10,690 nt of DNA from Methylococcaceae bacterium (GTDB lineage Bacteria > Pseudomonadota > Gammaproteobacteria > Methylococcales > Methylomonadaceae). The stretch lies in assembly GCA_013140465.1 (NCBI GenBank), contig JABFST010000473.1:1-10690 (forward strand), read 5' to 3'. Position 1 is the first letter of the stretch, and each line of letters begins with the position of its first letter. A program made the translations under genes and the position numbers. Of this stretch, positions 9,301 to 10,690 are shown in pieces. A model generated the notes under the pieces. The model searched no databases. It saw only the letters and a list, made by a program, of their open reading frames with translations, and was not told the origin of the DNA.

Positions 9301-10636
9301 TTTTAACGCCGGAGACATCGATTTTGCTGCCTTTTTCCAATTGCACGCGTGCCGTGCCTTTAATGCGCGGATCGGCGGGATTATCGACGGCGGCAATTTT
9401 TACGTCGCCCGATTTGGCCTCAACTAGGGATTGGTCTTGTAAAACAATGCGATGCCCGGACATTTCAATGTGCGAACGGTTTTGGGTTTGCGCATCAATC
9501 GCCGTCGCGGTCTTATCGGTATCTAAGCTGACGCGGGTGATACTGCCTTTACTTAAGGTAACTGTTGCGCTTTTGCCTAAGCCGTCGCCGTTATCGGCAG
9601 CCCGCACTGTTGACGCGGATAATAACTTGCCGCCTGTCGCCACGGGGTTTTGGATACCTTCACGCGCCAACAAGCGCACCGAACCGTTTAAACGCACGGA
9701 AGTGGTGGCACTGGCTATGCCTTTTTGGTTGACGGCAAAGCCCATCAAGCTGACATTGCCGCGTTCTGCGATCACTTTACCGATATTGGTGGTTGCTCCA
9801 CCTGTGCCGACTTCTACTAGCAAGCCGCGTATATCCGAATCACTGCCCGCTTCTTGTAAATACACCTTGTCTTGGCTGGCTGCCAAGATGGTTTGCCCGT
9901 CGGGCGTTTCTATCGTACCCGCATTGGTAATCGTGGGGGCGGCAATAATCACGCGCCCGCCGTCGCCTTGGGTCTTGATCTTTGCCCCTGCTTCCAAAAA
10001 GATTTGAATCTTTACTTTTTGGCCTTGTGCATCGAGTACAAACTGGCCTGATCCATTCTTTAAATACAAAGGGCCATTGCCTTCCAAGGCAGCAGAATTG
10101 CTGAGGTCAAAGACTTTGGTAATGCCTTTGTTAAATACGTCTTCGCTAATCCCTAGCGTGGTGGCGACTAAGGAATTGACATTAACTTGGGAATTTTTGC
10201 CAAACACAAAGCCGTTTTGGTTGACCAAATACACTTGCCCGTTGGCTTGTAGGGTTCCTAGGATTTGGCTGGGGTTGAGGTCGTGGATACGGTTAAGGGC
10301 CACCGCAGAGCTAGAGGGTTGTTTAAAATCTACGCTGTTTTTTTCACCGATATTAAAGCTTTTCCAATCGACGACCACTTTGTCGCTTTTTTGGTCGATA
10401 GTGAGCCGATTGGCGTTTACCGCAGCTGTCGCTAGACCGACCGTGGCAATATCCACGGGCGTAGTCCCGACCGTGCCGCCATTGACAGGCACGGGCAATT
10501 CGGCACGCGCATTGGATAGCCCTGCGCCAATTGCCAGGCCACTGGCGAGCAGCACGCGGATAGCCAGCACTAAAGGCTTAGGCGGGTTGGCCTCGGGTGT
10601 AGGCATAAAACAGTAGGTGTTAAGCAGTAGGTTCAT
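317..10636 (-). CDS. Giant filamentous haemagglutinin-family exoprotein (TpsA adhesin, DUF3739 type)
   Basis: The gene encodes an intact 3,439-residue secreted protein ending in TAA. Family knowledge says TpsA proteins cross the inner membrane by Sec and the outer membrane through a TpsB barrel, then fold as long surface beta-helices used in adhesion or biofilm. Visible order: signal peptide (1-45), TPS domain (about 46-300, N139-Q-N-G-F-V-F-G146), and Gly/Asn/Ser-rich beta-helix strands such as GGNISLTAGGNI (from 2637) and GGNVSVSAGGNI (from 2709). Subfamily blocks include PGPGGS (near 1524), YTLLPAQYALLPGAY (from 1586) and NLLPGLEI...DAW (2427-2446). A DUF3739-like C-terminal module spans about 2986-3351, followed by a spacer with a Cys pair. 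The ATG at 10636 is the first in frame after the upstream TAG; Met11 is an alternative start, and neither has a clear Shine-Dalgarno sequence. No ESPR signal extension, pretoxin motif or nuclease toxin is seen, so a CdiA role is unlikely. The ligand cannot be told from sequence. Confidence 0.95.
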   Translation of the reverse strand: MNLLLNTYCFMPTPEANPPKPLVLAIRVLLASGLAIGAGLSNARAELPVPVNGGTVGTTPVDIATVGLATAAVNANRLTIDQKSDKVVVDWKSFNIGEKNSVDFKQPSSSAVALNRIHDLNPSQILGTLQANGQVYLVNQNGFVFGKNSQVNVNSLVATTLGISEDVFNKGITKVFDLSNSAALEGNGPLYLKNGSGQFVLDAQGQKVKIQIFLEAGAKIKTQGDGGRVIIAAPTITNAGTIETPDGQTILAASQDKVYLQEAGSDSDIRGLLVEVGTGGATTNIGKVIAERGNVSLMGFAVNQKGIASATTSVRLNGSVRLLAREGIQNPVATGGKLLSASTVRAADNGDGLGKSATVTLSKGSITRVSLDTDKTATAIDAQTQNRSHIEMSGHRIVLQDQSLVEAKSGDVKIAAVDNPADPRIKGTARVQLEKGSKIDVSGVKNVKLSVQRNLVEVELRKNELKDSPLQREGILFGKKVWVDLRNAQLKYDPITGDLVSASVPIADIKGAVDRIARNIDERSTVGGSIELASSGSVVTKAGSLMDFSGGSIAYQEGDIKTTHLVADGQVFDIADADPNRTYTAILANTYARHEQGYVEGKAGGSLKISSYEAQLNGGLNGKTSAGLWQRTPEQQAAGSSFTIDLSNNNLFGKQDIVIGQAATETDLAIDQPIPRTAENNNQPQALVVDAGLFKRSGVQNVEIKTNGSLLIEQNAKLDLVENAQLTLSAVGVDILGSIIAPSGTVTVKPTLLPASGLIPSHLTLGSQALIDVSGLWVNDWLSTRLGEKLSTVAIKGGNVNLTAEQADLRIDLGSQIAASGGAWYHADGTITGGDGGTIALTAASHEAGGKLASLVLDGKLSAYGLYQGGSLQLSTNEVLIGSGSIDPLDGSGAVPLVLVSDFFNQGGFADYRINANYDGLTVADNTQLNVFQRNRLLHENAYTQASGTKFERFSTIVKLPDTLRKATDLSLSLTQVAGQRRDPALTIGTNARINTDIQAHLDLSSDSSIFMNGILSAPAGTISLTIDTPTKGDGGFFANQGLWLGQDSQILATGAYKESLNPYRLRTGEVLSGGSILLTANRGYIVSAANSVLDVSGTASTLDFIETSANGGKSSVVSRLIRSEGGTISLKAAEGMLLDGGFKAQGGSGAAGGTLAIELNGGLRNKPEVSIAGGAFPDDADVKKPRAIEVRADTAAIIPEDLAQGTDINTALYNGRVLLNAAQLNTADADVLSLKLDATAGNDYTGSLVFDGDVQLNAQRQITLDAPVYKTALGQVTLNTNYALLGSSQSRLDTQLGGGLFTSRLAPTAVTGDGQLTVNANGIDLLGGLSFNGFGTVNLNSLGDVRTIGIRGLRDTRDYLGELNLAGDLNIKASQIYPTTLSHYTFNLTGNSNNTVAFQNSGNSPGAVYSAGGTLTVNAPNITQQGMLKAPFGVLNLNASNTLTLSSGSLTSVSGNGLTVPFGQVSGGSTWLYPFDSTGALNLLIDTPPEKRLQLSGRDIALSPGATVDLSGGGDLYAYEFIPGPGGSQNVLAANTSGFSQKFAVLPTLGNSLTPYDPQVFSASGLQVGDSVYLGAGSGLAPGWYTLLPAQYALLPGAYLITPQTGTQDYGAGQSTQDFTGATIVAGRYGNPSAQTQNDRWQGFAVEAGAVARTRSEFKDYLANSFFAEKATQEATAPPQLPNDAGSLSIAVTNSLNLGASLLAKPVLDGLGGQVDISANRLAIVGNQDEVASSPVGTVSLWDDDLNALNAPSLLLGGVRSKDKKGQRVTVATQSLTLAGDSQLQGQEILLAARDQLTVSSGAVLESTGKSTAVGADVLLENSNHTNSDGALLRVSNLGQGAIIRDKTVTAQTGVLVVESGARLAAQGSMALDSTQNTVFDGAIDMTGGALSLKSSRISLGDAPANTPGLVLKDTAFSLDELTLISTSDFDIYGNVGINTKQLAIDAAHINGYNQASDAVTIAAEVITLSNSGASSQRTGNGTGSLTLAAGKRLELGGGDVAISGFNQTQINATDSIKGLGQTIDPVSGVASDTAAGLLHVNGDLSVNAGQFIGGNGATTTLAATGAVTLQSAKTDNSIGLGGLGARWSISGSSITSTAWFDLPSGQLDLLATLGNIDLNAGTTVNVAGKVTAFDTVNQASAAGRVVLASQTGNVNLATGATLNLAGATLADKTVGDAGSLTVNANKGVFNWAGTVNAGGNAATGAVRAASLTMDVNRLESGFSAFNSLAQTAGFREAVNLRLRSGDALIAASDKVVAHRFGLSTDQGSITVNGSIDASAANGGSISLNARNGINLGADAQLDAHASADKATGGSVALNTVHQDDAASGLLNLAAGGMINVSGGKDGAGGSVHLRTGRGADNQFNLSAINTRIVGADPQRTNLEATRVYLGNSQISKSDIAIWKSDTDSFMDNAPSLSNNSGAVVNLLPGLEIRGQNDLTLVDAWDFIDWRYNGLPGYLTLTAGNNLNINASITDAFATDSLPGQSSRLYQDMLQPGLSWSYHLQAGADVNLAANYLAKNPLNPSSSSLVKTQLVVRTGTGSIAIDAGKNLQFVKDSTNASASAAVYTIGTTGKYTRNQLLQGLVPGVPAKEASETDAQYLNRMDPVLMDELLRFGYLDETRIGSLFQKAEFPKQGGNISLTAGGNIDGINTGQKISDWLVRSGALTDNNRPTLWGINISGDRSSQTGSIPTAKGIRTFNQNVGALGGGNVSVSAGGNINNLSVMMPTTGKPLGTVSDTANQWLANAPAINGGGSMQVSAGNDIVGGEYFSGLGTASIHSGGSIKQGTNGLGSVFALGDSQVSVQARKDLNIGAAYNPTLLKQAQVVGGDTRFFTYTADSAIGFSAAAGNIVFQNAVDPSFEYAVYPGTVKATAFSGDISLNNSMTLYPAQNGQLQLLADNSIRSTALAGQTVNINVSDTDVSLLPNASNPAASLEGSINDGLIRARERLDPSTPTANIIHAAIPVHQGSSLKSQVISNQGDIVFNPGSQVTFHIPTAADFIAGRDIRNISVIGQNLLADDITRIQAGRDINFDTQINTDGVVLANDNQIQLGGAGQLYVLAGRDINLGAAVGIQTIGNIYNPVLAATGASVSMAAGLSDKVDYAGFINKYADSYPKLLQGLAELSDDEQQQKLSVFLQVLFAEIKQSATAAARVPEAQRSRYYQQGFDAINALFPGDKYSGDLSFVFSQIKTLDGGDINVAAPGGKIDVGLAGQLGGIRKAADELGMVVQQQGALNAVSAGDFNVNQSRVFTLGGGDITVWSSKGSIDAGKGAKSAIAAPPPITSVDEKGNIVTTFPPIVSGSGIQAIGNGQVTLAAPKGIVDAGEAGISGGQIVIAATAVVGASNIQASGGTVGVPSAPPAPVVPSGANSAATSAAKSASDQANDDSRGNTDDDETNNKAKSGASTITTDVVSYGDCSAADVRNNKAGCGDKGEAK
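320..583 (-). other. Disordered acidic C-terminal spacer with a terminal cysteine pair
   Basis: Residues 3352-3439 leave the beta-helix pattern. A Pro-rich stretch (PSAPPAPVVP) is followed by Ala/Ser-rich sequence, then an Asp/Asn-rich segment (DDSRGNTDDDETNN), which looks like a flexible surface spacer. The last 20 residues contain C3420 (codon 377-379) and C3432 (codon 341-343), separated by 11 residues. Reading the whole translation, these are the only cysteines after signal cleavage; the only other Cys is C9 in the signal peptide. A disulfide loop here is inferred by analogy with HMW1 of Haemophilus, whose C-terminal disulfide loop helps anchor the adhesin to its transporter. Confidence 0.65.
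584..1681 (-). other. Conserved DUF3739-like C-terminal module of the exoprotein
   Basis: Residues about 2986-3351 form a region I recognise from memory as conserved in this subfamily of very long haemagglutinins. It includes AGRDI repeats (about 3005 and 3064). A helix-rich insert follows (about 3099-3178, rich in Ala, Gln, Leu and charged residues), ending INALFPG before YSGDLSFVFSQIKTLDGGDI. The block from D3244 (DFNVNQSRVFTLGGGDI) to the Pro triplet near 3284 is especially family-like. Its role is unknown. It may cap the beta-helix or interact with the transporter. Boundaries are by eye and would need an HMM search. Confidence 0.7.
9737..10501 (-). other. TPS / haemagglutination-activity domain of the exoprotein
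   Basis: Residues about 46-300 match the TPS domain, which TpsB recognises to start secretion and which nucleates beta-helix folding. Visible landmarks are VVVDWKSFNIG (88-97), a strand-turn segment ending in VYLVNQNGFVFG (135-146), and QVNVNSLVATTLGI (150-163). The N-Q-N-G-F motif corresponds to the NPNGI motif of FhaB, with Pro replaced by Gln. The outer limit is approximate because beta-helix repeats follow without a sharp break. Confidence 0.85.
10502..10636 (-). other. Sec signal peptide of the exoprotein
   Basis: Residues 1-45 form a signal peptide. The n-region contains K20 and R27, and the hydrophobic core is roughly residues 28-40 (VLLASGLAIGAGL). A signal-peptidase I site A-R-A follows, with predicted cleavage between A45 and E46, so the mature protein begins ELPVPV. 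The first 19 residues form an N-terminal extension that lacks the long conserved ESPR found in many TpsA proteins. If translation starts at Met11, the signal peptide is still complete. Confidence 0.85.
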
Positions 10637-10645
10637 TGCAAGTGA
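10637..10645 (-). promoter_or_regulatory. Nine-base gap between the barrel gene stop and the exoprotein start; no evident Shine-Dalgarno
   Basis: The sequence TCACTTGCA lies between the upstream TAG and the exoprotein ATG, and the bases before it (CCAGTTTTAG) hold no purine-rich ribosome site. A gap this short favours co-transcription and translational coupling, with ribosomes finishing the upstream gene and reinitiating. No promoter can be recognised in the 54 bases available upstream; any promoter should lie beyond the window, before the barrel gene. Confidence 0.45.
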
Positions 10646-10690
10646 CTAAAACTGGTAAGCCATTAAAAAATCGACGCGTTGATTGCCGAC
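10646..10690 (-). CDS. C-terminal end of an outer-membrane beta-barrel protein, probably the TpsB (FhaC/ShlB-type) transporter (partial)
   Basis: Reading in from the window edge, the minus strand encodes VGNQRVDFLMAYQF followed by TAG (10646-10648). The C-terminal residue is Phe. Positions -3, -5, -7 and -9 are Tyr, Met, Phe and Val, alternating with mostly polar or small residues. This is the C-terminal beta-signal recognised by the BAM complex on the last strand of outer-membrane barrels. TpsB transporters commonly sit directly upstream of their TpsA partner, and here the gap to the exoprotein start is only 9 nt, so TpsB is the best guess. Only 14 residues are visible, with no POTRA domain or diagnostic TpsB motif, so another barrel such as a porin is possible. 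The reading frame is the same as that of the downstream gene. Confidence 0.7.
   Translation of the reverse strand, partial: VGNQRVDFLMAYQF

Noticed and set aside
9018..10007. Long open frame on the plus strand (329 codons), with others at 10077-10616 and 4221-4778
   Set aside because: They lie wholly antisense to an intact, clearly recognisable gene. Their products are low-complexity mixes rich in Pro, Leu, Ser and Thr with no domain, the pattern expected from the complement of Gly/Asn/Ser repeat codons.
10649..10690. Promoter for the exoprotein in the upstream 54 bases
   Set aside because: The stretch reads as the coding end of a barrel protein, and no paired -35/-10 elements could be recognised.

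Overview
The window is almost entirely one giant gene. A minus-strand open reading frame of 3,439 codons (317-10636) encodes an intact filamentous-haemagglutinin-type exoprotein, the TpsA partner of a two-partner (type Vb) secretion system. It has a Sec signal peptide, an N-terminal TPS/haemagglutination-activity domain with an N-x-N-G-x-x-F-G motif, and about 3,000 residues of Gly/Asn/Ser-rich beta-helix repeats. It ends in a conserved DUF3739-type C-terminal module with a helical insert, then a disordered acidic spacer carrying the only two cysteines of the mature protein.

Immediately upstream (10646-10690, minus) are the last 14 codons of another gene. They end in a textbook outer-membrane beta-barrel signal, V-x-F-x-M-x-Y-x-F-stop. 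Only 9 nt separate this stop from the exoprotein ATG, so the two genes look like a tpsB-tpsA operon: a barrel transporter, then the giant passenger it would export.

The 316 bp downstream of the exoprotein stop codon hold no credible gene but are dense in structure. Bases 203-304 form a long imperfect inverted repeat with REP-like arms and an A/T-rich inner hairpin. Bases 19-188 are a 170-bp non-coding element with perfect 12-bp terminal inverted repeats (GTAACTATTCAG) and a perfect 8-bp flanking direct repeat (GAGTTTTT). That is the format of an IS66-type MITE. Its interior carries three 23-bp tandem repeats and a related inverted copy.

The organism is Gram-negative, because the system needs an outer membrane. 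The protein subfamily and the REP-like GTGGGAGCGGCTTTAG arm suggest a gammaproteobacterium, possibly of the methanotroph or sulfur-oxidiser type, but this is inference. No CRISPR, RNA gene, transposase or toxin domain was seen. The least ordinary signals are the IS66-like MITE and the C-terminal cysteine pair.
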